A DNA stretch of 64,000 nt from Streptomyces violascens (GCF_014649955.1 NZ_BMUA01000011.1:1-64000), one strand, 5' to 3'; shown: positions 7,915 to 16,654, counted from the stretch's first letter. Notes: generated from the letters alone by a model not told the origin. Numbers and translations: made by a program.

Positions 7915-9273
7915 TCAGGGCGCCTCACCCGCCGGCCCCCGCCCCCAGCGCACCCGGCCCCGGACGGCCGCCATCGCTCGTGGCGCCAGAGACAACAGCA
8001 CGCCGGCGGCGATCGCGTAGTGCAGCGCGATCTGGGTGGTGGCCAGGAAGGTGAGAAGCAGCGTCGTCACGCCGATCGGGCCCGACCGCCAGGCCCTCCG
8101 CACATCCGCGGACCGGCCCACGATCAGCTTGGCCCCGACCACCACGATCAGCCCGCCGACCACTGCCAGCGGAATGCGTCCGATGGCCCGCCCCATCGCG
8201 CACACCAGCACCGCGAGTACGACTCCCGAGACCACGCCGACCCATCGTGTACGGGCTCCGGCAGCCAGGGCGACACCGGTACGCGACAGCGACCCGCCGG
8301 CCGGAAGCGCCCGGAAGAAGGCTCCGGCAAGATTCGCCGCAGCCTGCGCGGGCAGATCGGCCCGCCACGCCTTCCGGCCGGACGTCACCTCCCCCACCGG
8401 CACCACCGACGGGATCCCCGCGGCCTGCGCCAGCGCCACCACCGCCACCGCGCACGCCCCCGGCACCAGCGCCGGCAGGACGCTCCAGTCGGGCAGCGTC
8501 ACATCGGGCAGCCCCGTCGGTACCGGGCCCAGCGAACTCGCGAGCGGAAGCGGCACCCGCCACGCGGCCACCATCGCACTCACCGTCACCAGCGCGACCA
8601 GCACCGCCCAGGGCCGCCACCGCCGTGAGGCGTGGACCACCGCCCACACCGCGACCGTCGCCATCGCGGCCGTCACCACTCCCCGGTCCCACGCGCCCGC
8701 ATGCGCCAGGCCGTCGGCGATCCGTACCAGGGTGTTGTGATGCGTCGAGCGGAATCCAGTAGCGTCGGCCAGCGCACCCGCGACGATCTGTACGGCGATT
8801 CCCAGCGAGAAGCCCGTCATCACCGGTACGGAGACGGCCCGGAACACCGCCCCCAGACGCACGAGGGCGAAGACCGCCATGGCCAGGCCCACCAAGAGCG
8901 TCAGCGCCGCGAGATTACGGGGGTCCGACGGATCCAACCGGGCGTTCCCCAGGGCCTCCTGGGAACTGAGGGCGATCGCGCTGGTGAGGGTGGTCACCAT
9001 CAGCGGCGTACCGGCCAGCAGCGAACCCACCACCGCCGGCACCACCCCGGAATACAGTCCGGCCGCCGGATCCAGGCCGGCGATCGCCGCGAAGGCCATC
9101 CCCTCCGGAACGCTGAACAGAGCGACGATCACCCCGGCAGTCACATCGGCGCCCGCCGGCCCCCTACTGCCCCATCGGCCCGACCCGCCCCGCGCCAAGG
9201 GACCTTGCGAGGTGTTTGCCGGATCCCTCTCCGTCCCAGGGTCCGCCACCGCATCCGCCCCTACGTTGTCCAC
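7915..9273 (-). CDS. SulP-family anion transporter lacking STAS domain
   Basis: A 452-residue membrane transporter of the SulP/SLC26 family (sulfate, bicarbonate or related anions). It has the family opening (FSVPEGMAFAAIAGLDPAAGLYS) and about ten to twelve helices, but ends soon after the last helix (ALHYAIAAGVLL) with a short basic tail, so the usual cytosolic STAS domain is missing. The GTG at 9273 is chosen because GGAGG precedes it; an ATG ten codons upstream has none. The divergent neighbour encodes a membrane-anchored STAS protein that could supply the missing domain. Confidence 0.88.
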   Translation of the reverse strand: MDNVGADAVADPGTERDPANTSQGPLARGGSGRWGSRGPAGADVTAGVIVALFSVPEGMAFAAIAGLDPAAGLYSGVVPAVVGSLLAGTPLMVTTLTSAIALSSQEALGNARLDPSDPRNLAALTLLVGLAMAVFALVRLGAVFRAVSVPVMTGFSLGIAVQIVAGALADATGFRSTHHNTLVRIADGLAHAGAWDRGVVTAAMATVAVWAVVHASRRWRPWAVLVALVTVSAMVAAWRVPLPLASSLGPVPTGLPDVTLPDWSVLPALVPGACAVAVVALAQAAGIPSVVPVGEVTSGRKAWRADLPAQAAANLAGAFFRALPAGGSLSRTGVALAAGARTRWVGVVSGVVLAVLVCAMGRAIGRIPLAVVGGLIVVVGAKLIVGRSADVRRAWRSGPIGVTTLLLTFLATTQIALHYAIAAGVLLSLAPRAMAAVRGRVRWGRGPAGEAP

Positions 9274-9684
9274 CGGTCCTCCGTGTCGCTCGGCACAAGG
9301 CATGCATCAGACACCCGGACACGACCGCACGCACAGCCGATGGACGAGTAGGGATGCGATGCCCGCAGCGTCACAAAGCCCCGTCAGGACACGCCATACC
9401 CCAACACCCGAAACCCCCCTTTCGGCTATTTCCACCCAACCTGGATGTAACCGATTCCCGGCCGCGTCCACCATGGCGATCCGGGCCTCCCCGGCGCCTC
9501 GGCAGCAACGGTCTGCCGCAGAGGGCGTGACCAGCCATCACCCGCAGCCGATACGCCGCGCGAGGGAACTCGGCCAACCCGACCGGCCGGCTCCCTCCGC
9601 GCCCACCCCTGCATCACTACACTCCACGGCAGGTGCGCCGGGAAGACTGGTCGGCAACATGACCCCACATGCCCAGGAGCACAC
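9274..9684. other. Divergent intergenic region
   Basis: About 410 bases between the SulP transporter and the STAS protein. No gene is supported. It must hold both promoters; no clear operator was recognised. Confidence 0.5.
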
Positions 9685-10200
9685 ATGGCGTCCGCGACCG
9701 TTCCTGTCCTTTGCGGGGACCCCTACGGCTCACCAACTCCCGCTCCCCGGCGTCAGGTGTCCGCCATGACCGGCCCACCACTGTCCTCGGAACCAGCCGC
9801 CACCACCTCCGGCACCCTCGCCATCATCGTGCTCGCTTCCCTGGCCATCTTTGTGTTCCGGCGGCGCAGAAGGCGGACCAACCGCGCGGAAGGCAGCCGT
9901 GTCGTGGTCAGGCTGCGCGGTGAAATCACCGCGACGAACGAGGAGGAGACGGGCAGGCAGCTCCGTGCGGCGCTGTACGGCCGCCCGGAGGTCCTGGAGA
10001 TCGACCTGACGGATGTCTCCCACCTCAGCGGTGACGGCGCAGCAGCCTTCTTCACCGCGCTCAAAGCGGCCCGGAACAGCCGCACCCAGCTTCTTGTCAC
10101 TCATGCCTCGCCCCAGGCCCGCACCATGTTGACTCGTATGGGGCTGGTTCGCGCCCTGCGCCACGACGACGGCCGAGGGCCTGGGATCAGCCAGACCTGA
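9685..10200 (+). CDS. Membrane-anchored STAS-domain protein
   Basis: A 171-residue protein with one hydrophobic helix (about residues 45-60, TLAIIVLASLAIFVF) followed by Arg-rich sequence and a STAS fold (VVVRLRGEITATNEEE... to MGLVRAL). STAS domains are found in anti-sigma antagonists and at the C-terminus of SulP transporters. The segment aligned with the phosphorylated DSSG motif reads LSGDG, so the classic phospho-serine appears absent. The ATG at 9685 follows AGGAG; a second ATG at 9766 has a weaker site. It diverges from a SulP gene that lacks STAS, suggesting a split transporter-regulator pair. Confidence 0.75.
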   Translation: MASATVPVLCGDPYGSPTPAPRRQVSAMTGPPLSSEPAATTSGTLAIIVLASLAIFVFRRRRRRTNRAEGSRVVVRLRGEITATNEEETGRQLRAALYGRPEVLEIDLTDVSHLSGDGAAAFFTALKAARNSRTQLLVTHASPQARTMLTRMGLVRALRHDDGRGPGISQT

Positions 10201-10230
10201 ACGAGATGCTGTCGCCCTGAGGACGACCTG

Positions 10231-11529
10231 TCAGGCCAGGGCGAAGTACCGCAGCCACACGTAGAGCGCCGCGACGGCCGTGGTGACGGCGGTGACGACG
10301 AGGCCGTATCTGGTGAACTGCCAGAAGGAGATGGGCTGGCGGTTGCGTTCTGCGATGCCGAGGACGACGACGTTGGCGCTGGCGCCGATCGCGGTGGCGT
10401 TGCCTCCGAGGTCCGCGCCGAGCGCGAGGGCCCACCACATGACGTGGTCGGGGCCGCCGCCCATCGAGTGGACGAGGTCACTGGTGATGGGAGCCATGGT
10501 CGCGACGTAGGGGATGTTGTCGACCACCCCGGAAAGAACGGTGGAGGCGCCGAGCAACAGCATGGAGCCGCCCAGTTCCTGGCCGCCGATCCCGCTCGCG
10601 AGGGCGTCGGAGACCTTCTCGATGACGCCGGTGTCGATCAGGCCGCCGATCATGATGAACAGGCCGGCGAAGAACGCGAGGGTGGGCCATTCGACTTCCG
10701 CCAGGACCTCGCCGGTCTCGACGGTGGAGACGGCGATGAGCAGGCCGGCGCCGAGGAGGGCGACGATCGACGGCTCGTAGTGCAGGACCGGGTGGAGCAC
10801 GAAGCCGGCGATGACCAGGGCGAGCACGATCAGGCCCTGGACGAGGAGGCGGGGGTTCTTGATGGCTTCCCGCTCCTCCAACTCCATGATCTCGGCGGCA
10901 CGTTCCTCGTCGTACACGAAGGTCGTACGGAACAGCCACCAGCACAGGGCGATCAGGACGAGGGTGAGCAGCGCGGACAGCGGGGCCAGGTGGACGAGGA
11001 AGTCGTTGAAGGTCAGGCCGGCCCGGCTGGCGATGATGATGTTGGGCGGGTCCCCGACCAGGGTGGCGGTGCCGCCAATGTTGGACGCGAAGACCTCCGC
11101 GATCAGGAACGGGGCGGCGGGCAGGGCGAGGCGTTCGCAGACCAGCAGGGTGACCGGCGCTATCAGCAGCACGGTGGTGACGTTGTCGAGGAGCGCGGAG
11201 GCCACCGCGGTGATGACGATCAGCATGACCATGACCCGGAAAGGCCGCGCATGGGCCCGTTTGACGCCCCAGATCGCCAGGTATTCGAAGAGTCCGGTCT
11301 TCTTGAGCACACCGACGATCATCATCATCCCGGCCAGCAGGAAGATGACGTTCCAGTCGATGCCCCGGTCCTGGAGGTAGAAGGCGGAGACGTCGTCGGT
11401 CGCCCCGATCGCCAACATCAGACCCGCGCCGCCGAGGGCAGCCGCGACCCGGTGAATCTTCTCGCTGATGATCAGGGCGTACGTGCCGACGAAGACGGCG
11501 ATCGCCGCCCAGCTGTGCCAGTCACTCAC
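10231..11529 (-). CDS. ArsB/NhaD-like ion permease (IT superfamily)
   Basis: A 432-residue transporter with about twelve helices. The repeats DNVTTVLLIAPV and SNIGGTATLVGDPPNI, and later SGVVDNIPYVATM and GADLGGNATAIGASANVV, are the paired signature of the ArsB/NhaD/P-protein group, which moves sodium/protons, arsenite or dicarboxylates. The GTG at 11529 follows TTGGAG. It is the last gene of a three-gene minus-strand unit after an NhaP-type antiporter and a CBS protein, which favours a sodium or other cation role. Confidence 0.88.
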   Translation of the reverse strand: MSDWHSWAAIAVFVGTYALIISEKIHRVAAALGGAGLMLAIGATDDVSAFYLQDRGIDWNVIFLLAGMMMIVGVLKKTGLFEYLAIWGVKRAHARPFRVMVMLIVITAVASALLDNVTTVLLIAPVTLLVCERLALPAAPFLIAEVFASNIGGTATLVGDPPNIIIASRAGLTFNDFLVHLAPLSALLTLVLIALCWWLFRTTFVYDEERAAEIMELEEREAIKNPRLLVQGLIVLALVIAGFVLHPVLHYEPSIVALLGAGLLIAVSTVETGEVLAEVEWPTLAFFAGLFIMIGGLIDTGVIEKVSDALASGIGGQELGGSMLLLGASTVLSGVVDNIPYVATMAPITSDLVHSMGGGPDHVMWWALALGADLGGNATAIGASANVVVLGIAERNRQPISFWQFTRYGLVVTAVTTAVAALYVWLRYFALA

Positions 11530-11540
11530 ATGGTCTCCAA

Positions 11541-12014
11541 CTAAGTCTGCGCTGCAAGCAGTTGATTGAGCAGGTGCGAAGCGGTGATCACGCCGATCAG
11601 GCGGGCACCGTCCTTCCCCTTGCCGGTGACCTTCTCCACCACCGCGACCAGTGGGCTGCGCTGCTGGGCCATCAGCGCGGCCACCTCCAGCGCGGTGTCG
11701 TCGGGCGCGACGATGGGCGGCGTGGCGGCCTTGCTGGACAGGCACTCGCCGACCGTGCAGCCGACCAGGGCCGCGCAGAGCCGGTCGGCGTGTTTCTCGT
11801 CGACGACCGCGGCGAGGGTGGGGTCCTCCAGGACGTAGGAGGGGACGAGGACCTTGACCATTTGAGAGGCGGGCAGGATCGCCACCGGTGCGCCTTGTCC
11901 GTCCAGGACCAGCAGACCGGGCAGCCGGTGTTCGGCCATCAGGCGGGCTGCCTGGAGGGCGTCGGTGTCGGTGGTGACGGTCTCGTACTGGACCGCGAGG
12001 TCACGTGCGCGCAT
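11541..12014 (-). CDS. CBS-domain-pair protein
   Basis: A 157-residue protein consisting of two CBS motifs (MRARDLAVQYETVTTDTDALQAARLM and TPPIVAPDDTALEVAALMAQ..LIGVITASHLL). CBS pairs bind adenine nucleotides and gate transporters and enzymes. It overlaps the antiporter gene by 14 bases and the permease gene follows after 11 bases, so it is probably their cytosolic sensor. A second protein of the same plan is at 24.9 kb. Confidence 0.85.
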   Translation of the reverse strand: MRARDLAVQYETVTTDTDALQAARLMAEHRLPGLLVLDGQGAPVAILPASQMVKVLVPSYVLEDPTLAAVVDEKHADRLCAALVGCTVGECLSSKAATPPIVAPDDTALEVAALMAQQRSPLVAVVEKVTGKGKDGARLIGVITASHLLNQLLAAQT

Positions 12015-13251
12015 GGCCGGCTCCGTTCGGGTGCGGGATGTCCTTCGGCTCATCGTGGGCCGCGTCCGGGATACCGACCAGGTCATTGACGCGGAACATA
12101 CGGGCCACCGGCACGTCGGTGCTGGAGTGCGCGATGATCGAGAAGGCGATGCATACCGCGATCAGCGTGTACGCCTGCTCGGCCTGCGGGATGCCGGACT
12201 GGAGCACCAGAAGCCCGTATACCACCGAGGCGAAACCTTTCGGCCCGAACCACGCGGCGGCCAGCTTCTCCCGGCGGTCGAACTTGGTCCCGATGAGGGA
12301 CAGCAGCAGGGACGCCGGGCGGATCAGCACGATCGCCAGGACGACGGCCACGTAACCGCCCCACGACAGGTTCCCGAAGAGCGTCGGCGTGAGCAGAGCC
12401 CCGAAAACCAGCAGGGCCGCGAACTTCGCCAGTTCGGCCAGCGCCTCGCCCAGCGGCTCGAAGGCGTCCTTGGACTCCGGTGATACAGAGGCGAGGACCG
12501 CGCCCGCCGAGAACGCGGCGAGGTAGGGGTTGGCGTGGGTGAGGTGGCAGGCCGCGTACAGGATCACGCCCGTCGCCAGCGGCAGCAGCGGCTGCAGCTT
12601 GGGCTCGGCGCCCAGGAGGCGGAAGCGGACCAGGCCGGTCACCAGCAGCGGCAGGACGACCCCGAGGGCCAGGCCCAGCGCGAGGTCCGTACCGATCGCC
12701 GACGCCGTGGCGCCCGTGTGGCCACCGGCTGTCGGTCCCGCCGCCACGATCAGCAACAGCACGACCGGCAGCGCGAGACCGTCGTTGATGCCGCTCTCCA
12801 CGTTCAGCAACTGCCGCAGCCGGGCCGGGACTTCCTTGCGCCCCACGATCGCCGAGGCGAACACCGGGTCCGTCGGCGCGAGCACCGCCCCCACCAGGAA
12901 CGACGTCGTCCAGTCCAGACCCACCAGGTAGCGGGTGGTCAGCGCCATGAAGACGAAGGCGAGCGGCATGCCCAGACCCAGCGCGCGGGCCGGGTTCCTC
13001 CAGGCGCGGCGCAGCGCCGGGAAGGACACGTGCATGCCGTCGGTGAACAGCACCGCGAACAGGGCGAGATCGGCGGTGACGGCGACGATCTCGCTGTCCG
13101 GCGTGATGTGGATCAGGCCGAGGAAGCCGTCACTGACCAGCGCCCCGCCGACGAGGAACAGGAAGGACGTGGAGAGAACCGTGCGGGCGGCGAACCCGGA
13201 CAGCAGCACCGCCACCAGCAGCGCCACCCCGAAAACCGCGACGAGCACCAT
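12001..13251 (-). CDS. Cation:proton antiporter, CPA1/NhaP type
   Basis: A 416-residue, roughly twelve-helix antiporter that expels sodium or potassium in exchange for protons. The family motifs GAVLAPTDPVFASAIV and NVESGINDGLALP (Asp-rich transport site) are intact, as is WFGPKGFASVVYGLLVL near the C-terminus. The ATG at 13251 follows a GGGGG stretch. A 24-nt leader block 40-64 bases upstream is shared with the APC permease at 15.2 kb and the CBS gene at 24.9 kb. First gene of the antiporter, CBS and permease unit. Confidence 0.92.
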   Translation of the reverse strand: MVLVAVFGVALLVAVLLSGFAARTVLSTSFLFLVGGALVSDGFLGLIHITPDSEIVAVTADLALFAVLFTDGMHVSFPALRRAWRNPARALGLGMPLAFVFMALTTRYLVGLDWTTSFLVGAVLAPTDPVFASAIVGRKEVPARLRQLLNVESGINDGLALPVVLLLIVAAGPTAGGHTGATASAIGTDLALGLALGVVLPLLVTGLVRFRLLGAEPKLQPLLPLATGVILYAACHLTHANPYLAAFSAGAVLASVSPESKDAFEPLGEALAELAKFAALLVFGALLTPTLFGNLSWGGYVAVVLAIVLIRPASLLLSLIGTKFDRREKLAAAWFGPKGFASVVYGLLVLQSGIPQAEQAYTLIAVCIAFSIIAHSSTDVPVARMFRVNDLVGIPDAAHDEPKDIPHPNGAGHART

Positions 13252-13291
13252 GGCCAAGACCCCCGGTCGAAAAGAGATTGATCCCTTGTTC

Positions 13292-13315
13292 GCCGACCAG
13301 GCTTCCCGGCACACC
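13292..13315 (-). promoter_or_regulatory. Conserved leader block, copy 1
   Basis: Read on the minus strand the core is GCCGGGAAGCCTGGTCGGC preceded by GGTGT. It ends 40 bases before the antiporter start codon. Identical or one-base-different copies precede two other genes on the same strand (16624-16647, 25390-25413). GCCG and CGGC at its ends can pair. Confidence 0.75.
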
Positions 13316-13412
13316 GCCAGCAACCTTATCTGCTCTTGATGCGTCTTTGACAAGATATTTATGCCGCACGAGCAGGGCCGAACCACTGCCGGGGCCGGCA
13401 ACAGGACGTGTC

Positions 13413-13656
13413 TCAGAGTTCCTTCGCGGGCCAGTCGAGCAGCCGGGCTCCGATGACGGCGGTCTGCAGGGTGTAGTGGTCGGCCATGGCCTGGCGGCCG
13501 CAGGGTCTGGACGGGGAAGACCAGCAGGTCCGCGGCGCGCAGGACCGGGTCGTCGAGGTTCATGCGCTCGGCCAGGTCGAGAGCGTTGAGCGCTTCCTCG
13601 TAGGAGTAGGCGACGCCGCCCGCGCCGGGCTGGGGGCGGCCGATGGTGTCGGTCAC
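13413..13656 (-). pseudogene. Small gene with apparent frameshift
   Basis: The minus strand reads GTG-started MTDTIGRPQPGAGG, then YSYEEALNALDLAERMNLDDPVLRAADLLVFPVQTLR. A one-base shift near 13493 is then needed to continue as QAMADHYTLQTAVIGA and RLLDWPAKEL before a stop at 13413. Both parts look like real protein, together about 80 residues, acidic and helical. Either one base is extra (sequence error) or the gene is broken. Function not recognised. It lies upstream of the antiporter on the same strand. Confidence 0.5.
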
Positions 13657-14090
13657 CGCATACGATTGCCCTCGCCGAGCCGAGACACTGATCGTCTCCG
13701 GGGCCCTTCACGCCGCTGACCAGGCGTGCACTGCCGCGTACTGAGGCTGTTGAGGAGGCGCTGCTCAGATGCCGGTCCCTGCCCTGGCCGCGGTGTACGT
13801 CCTGACGGGATTACTGAGCGGGCCCGCGCCGCCCACCATCGCATGCCCGCCAGGCCAGGACCCGTTCTGGTGCCCGGGGGCGGGTGGGCGTGCAGCGACA
13901 TTCCTGCCCATCTCGCAGGCGCGCCCAGCCAGGATATTGATGGAATCGTGACGGGGCCCGGCAGCTCCCTGCCGTATGGTTTTTGCCGGTATGGCGGTGC
14001 TTTGTTGGGTGATGCGCCTCTCTCCTTCTTGGTATTCGAGCCCCTCCAATCCGGGCGCTATTTCACGAAAGGCCCTGACCATGGGTTCTG
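13657..14090. other. Intergenic stretch, no supported gene
   Basis: About 430 bases. A 60-codon frame at 13769-13951 (+) has a GGAGG-like site but no recognisable protein and was not called. Confidence 0.4.
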
Positions 14091-14144
14091 ATGAGTACGG
14101 CGGCATCAGGTCGGGACCGATCCCGGGGCGGGGCTGACCGGTCG

Positions 14145-14456
14145 ATGAATGACCTATTGGAGTGGCTGCTGCCGGGTGCCTTCGCCGTGCTTGCCCTGCC
14201 GGCCGGAGCAGCGCTGGCCCTGGGGTGGGTTCCAGCCCGGCTCCGGCGCCGGCCTGGGCCGCTGAAGGTTCTGGGCGCCGGCACCATCGGGGTGGGAGCC
14301 GCCATGGCAGTGGACTCGGTTCCCCGGGCCGTTCACGTGTCCCGGGCGGCGACCGATGCATGCTCGTACGCGGCACTGGCGCTTGTGTCGGTCGCGGTAC
14401 TCATGGCGGTCATGTACGACATCAGAAGGGGCCCCTCCGGCAGAGACGCGGCCTGA
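14145..14456 (+). CDS. Small three-helix membrane protein
   Basis: A 103-residue protein with three hydrophobic segments (MNDLLEWLLPGAFAVLALPAGAALALG, VLGAGTIGVGAAMAV, ACSYAALALVSVAVLMAVMY) and short basic loops. The ATG at 14145 is chosen; an in-frame ATG at 14091 would add an 18-residue polar leader. No family was recognised. It is convergent with TerD. Confidence 0.5.
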   Translation: MNDLLEWLLPGAFAVLALPAGAALALGWVPARLRRRPGPLKVLGAGTIGVGAAMAVDSVPRAVHVSRAATDACSYAALALVSVAVLMAVMYDIRRGPSGRDAA

Positions 14457-14487
14457 AGCCGGGTGAGCGCCACTCGGTGCCGGCCGG

Positions 14488-15024
14488 TCAGGTCTGCGGG
14501 GCGCTGCCCATGTGCGCGGTGAAGGCGGCCGGGGTGCCGTCGAACCCCCGGATCATCTCGTGGAACTCCCACTCGCCGGAGCGGTCGTCCCTGGTGAATT
14601 CCGCGACGGTCGCGGCATTGGAGCCTGCGACCTGGGTGAAGTCGTTCGTCAGTAGCTCGGTGTACTTCTCGACGACCACCACTCCCGCGTGCGCTATGTC
14701 ACCGAAGGTACGAGTGCCGCCGTCCTGGTGGATGGCCACGCCGACCACCACCCTGCCGAACGAGGGTGCCATCCGGTCGAGCTCCAGAACCATCACCTCG
14801 ACGAAGCCGAATCCCAGCCCGGTCCGGCTGTCCCGGATCATGCTGATGGTGCCGTCCGGCGACCGGCTGTCGTAGTGGACGACGTACACCGGTCGGCCAT
14901 AAGGGTCGTTGGAGGAATAGGTCGCGGCGATGATGTCCAGGTGGCGCGGCGGCTGGCCGAAAGGGCTGGGATCCCATCGGAGTTTCACCTCCACCTTCTC
15001 GCGCACCTTGCTGACGTTGCCCAT
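14488..15024 (-). CDS. TerD-family stress protein
   Basis: A 178-residue TerD-domain protein, the calcium-binding fold of tellurite-resistance and general stress loci. Its strands VKLRWDPSPFG, VVHYDSRSPDGTISMIRDSRTG and MVLELDRMAPSFGRVVVGVAIHQ follow the family plan, with acidic loops for metal binding. The ATG at 15024 follows GGAGGCGG. It stands alone between convergent and tandem genes; its role in streptomycetes is in stress and development rather than proven tellurite resistance. Confidence 0.88.
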   Translation of the reverse strand: MGNVSKVREKVEVKLRWDPSPFGQPPRHLDIIAATYSSNDPYGRPVYVVHYDSRSPDGTISMIRDSRTGLGFGFVEVMVLELDRMAPSFGRVVVGVAIHQDGGTRTFGDIAHAGVVVVEKYTELLTNDFTQVAGSNAATVAEFTRDDRSGEWEFHEMIRGFDGTPAAFTAHMGSAPQT

Positions 15025-15156
15025 CCGATGCCGCCTCCCCCGTCGAAACCAGCACAGGGCCAACTCGAACCCCGCTCCGTCAAGTATGGCCCGTGACCAG
15101 CGACTTGACGCCCCCTTAACGCCCTTCCCGGCAGGCGGCTCCGGTCATCCCCCACG

Positions 15157-16560
15157 TCAGCCCGTGGACGCCTCCGCGCGGCTTTCGACGTCCTCGATCC
15201 CGGTGGGCCGGCCGGCCCGTACCCAGCGTGCGTACAGGCCGCCGGCGATCAGCAGCGTGCCCGCCAGCGAGAGGACCGGCCAGCCGCGCAGCAGGTTCAC
15301 CGCGAGGGTGAAGGCGACGGCCGCGGCGGCGAGGCCGTTGACCCATGCCAGGGCCCGCTTCTTCTCCGTACGGGCGAACCGGGTCATGGCCAGCAGGCCG
15401 ACCAGGAAGCTGACGAAGACGGCGACGGCGTAGAAGAGGACCAGTTCCTGCTCCTGGCCCGCGGCGGCGGCGATGATCAGGGCTGCGGCGCCGAGGTAGA
15501 CGACGACCGACCAGTACGGGGTGTGGTGCTTGTTGGTGCGGCCGAGGACCGGGGGCAGCACGCCGGGTGCGCCGGCCGTTCCCGCCAGCGCCTTGAGCAG
15601 TCCCGGTCCGGCCTGGAAGGAGGAGCTGGCCGCGGCGAGCAGCAGGAGGGAGCTGGTGAGTTGAAAGGCTCCGTAGAGCCAGCCGGGTCCGGCGGCGGCG
15701 TGGGCGGTGTCGGCGATCTGGGTGGAGTCGGCGCCCGGGATGCCGATGTGCAGGCGTACGGCCAGGGCGGTCAGCGCGAGGGTGAGGCCGCCGACGATCA
15801 CGACCAGCAGAGCGAGGGTGCCCCGGCCGAAGCGGCGGCGGTGGGTGTCGTCGAGCTGGCCGAGCTGGGCGATCGCCGTCGAAGGCGCCTCCACGCCGGT
15901 GGCCAGGGCCATCGCGACGGGGAAGGCGAGCACCACGGCCAGCACCGCCGGGTGGCCGGGGCCGGTGCTCGCGGCGGCGTGACCGGCCTCGTGCGGGGAG
16001 ACGAATCCGAGCACGAGCACCGCGACGCAGACCGCGACGAACAGCACCGTCATCACGGCGAACAGCAGCCGCCCGCCGTGTCCGAACCACGTCAGCCCCG
16101 CGACCAGGACCAACAGGGCGAGCGCCAACGGGATGCGCGCTCCACCCAGTTCAGGGAACAGGGCGATGACCGCACTGGCGGCGGCCGAGATGGAGATGCC
16201 GATGGTCAGGACGAAGTCGACGACCAGGGCCCCGATCGGCAGGAACGTCCAGCGCGGCCCGAAAGCCCGCCCGGCCGCGGCGGCGGCTCCCCCGCCCTTG
16301 GGGAAACGGCGCACCAGCTGCCAGTAGTTGGCGGTGACCACCACGACCAGGCCGACCACCAAAGACATCGTCGGCAGCAGCAGTGCGAGGTCGCCTTTGA
16401 GGGCGCGCAGGGCGGCCTCGATGGCGTACGCGACGGAGGAGACCGGGTCGGCGATCACGGCGAACGCGAACGCGAAGAACAGCACCGAACGGCGCGGAAC
16501 GCGTCCCGCACGAGGCGCGGCCGGGACGGAGGCGGGGCTCGTCTGCCCGGAGAGTGTCAT
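15157..16560 (-). CDS. APC-superfamily permease, KimA-like
   Basis: A 467-residue transporter with about twelve helices. DPVSSVAYAIEAAL in helix 1 and FPKGGGAAAAAGRAFG in helix 2-3 are close to the pattern of KimA-type potassium importers and their amino-acid-permease relatives; it lacks the long cytosolic C-terminal domain of full-length KimA, ending soon after the last helix. The ATG at 16560 follows GAAAGG. A leader block 64-87 bases upstream is shared with the NhaP-type antiporter and a CBS gene, supporting an ion role over amino-acid uptake. Confidence 0.83.
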   Translation of the reverse strand: MTLSGQTSPASVPAAPRAGRVPRRSVLFFAFAFAVIADPVSSVAYAIEAALRALKGDLALLLPTMSLVVGLVVVVTANYWQLVRRFPKGGGAAAAAGRAFGPRWTFLPIGALVVDFVLTIGISISAAASAVIALFPELGGARIPLALALLVLVAGLTWFGHGGRLLFAVMTVLFVAVCVAVLVLGFVSPHEAGHAAASTGPGHPAVLAVVLAFPVAMALATGVEAPSTAIAQLGQLDDTHRRRFGRGTLALLVVIVGGLTLALTALAVRLHIGIPGADSTQIADTAHAAAGPGWLYGAFQLTSSLLLLAAASSSFQAGPGLLKALAGTAGAPGVLPPVLGRTNKHHTPYWSVVVYLGAAALIIAAAAGQEQELVLFYAVAVFVSFLVGLLAMTRFARTEKKRALAWVNGLAAAAVAFTLAVNLLRGWPVLSLAGTLLIAGGLYARWVRAGRPTGIEDVESRAEASTG

Positions 16561-16623
16561 GTGCCGGTGCCTTTCGAGGCGAGGCCGTGACGCGTCACGC
16601 GCGCACGAGAACGATGAAATTTC

Positions 16624-16647
16624 GCCGACCAGGCTTCCCGGCACACC
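16624..16647 (-). promoter_or_regulatory. Conserved leader block, copy 2
   Basis: Identical over 24 bases to the block at 13292-13315. It ends 64 bases upstream of the APC permease start, on the coding strand of that gene. Confidence 0.75.
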
Positions 16648-16654
16648 AGGTGTG

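Noticed and set aside
13292..13315. Assignment of the leader block to a known riboswitch (cobalamin, ydaO, M-box)
   Set aside because: GGGAAG.. superficially recalls a cobalamin element, but the conserved GCCACTG box is not present, and I could not match ydaO or M-box cores. Left as unassigned.
13769..13951. Small plus-strand gene after GGAGG
   Set aside because: 60 residues, Pro/Cys-rich, no family and no operon context; too weak to call.
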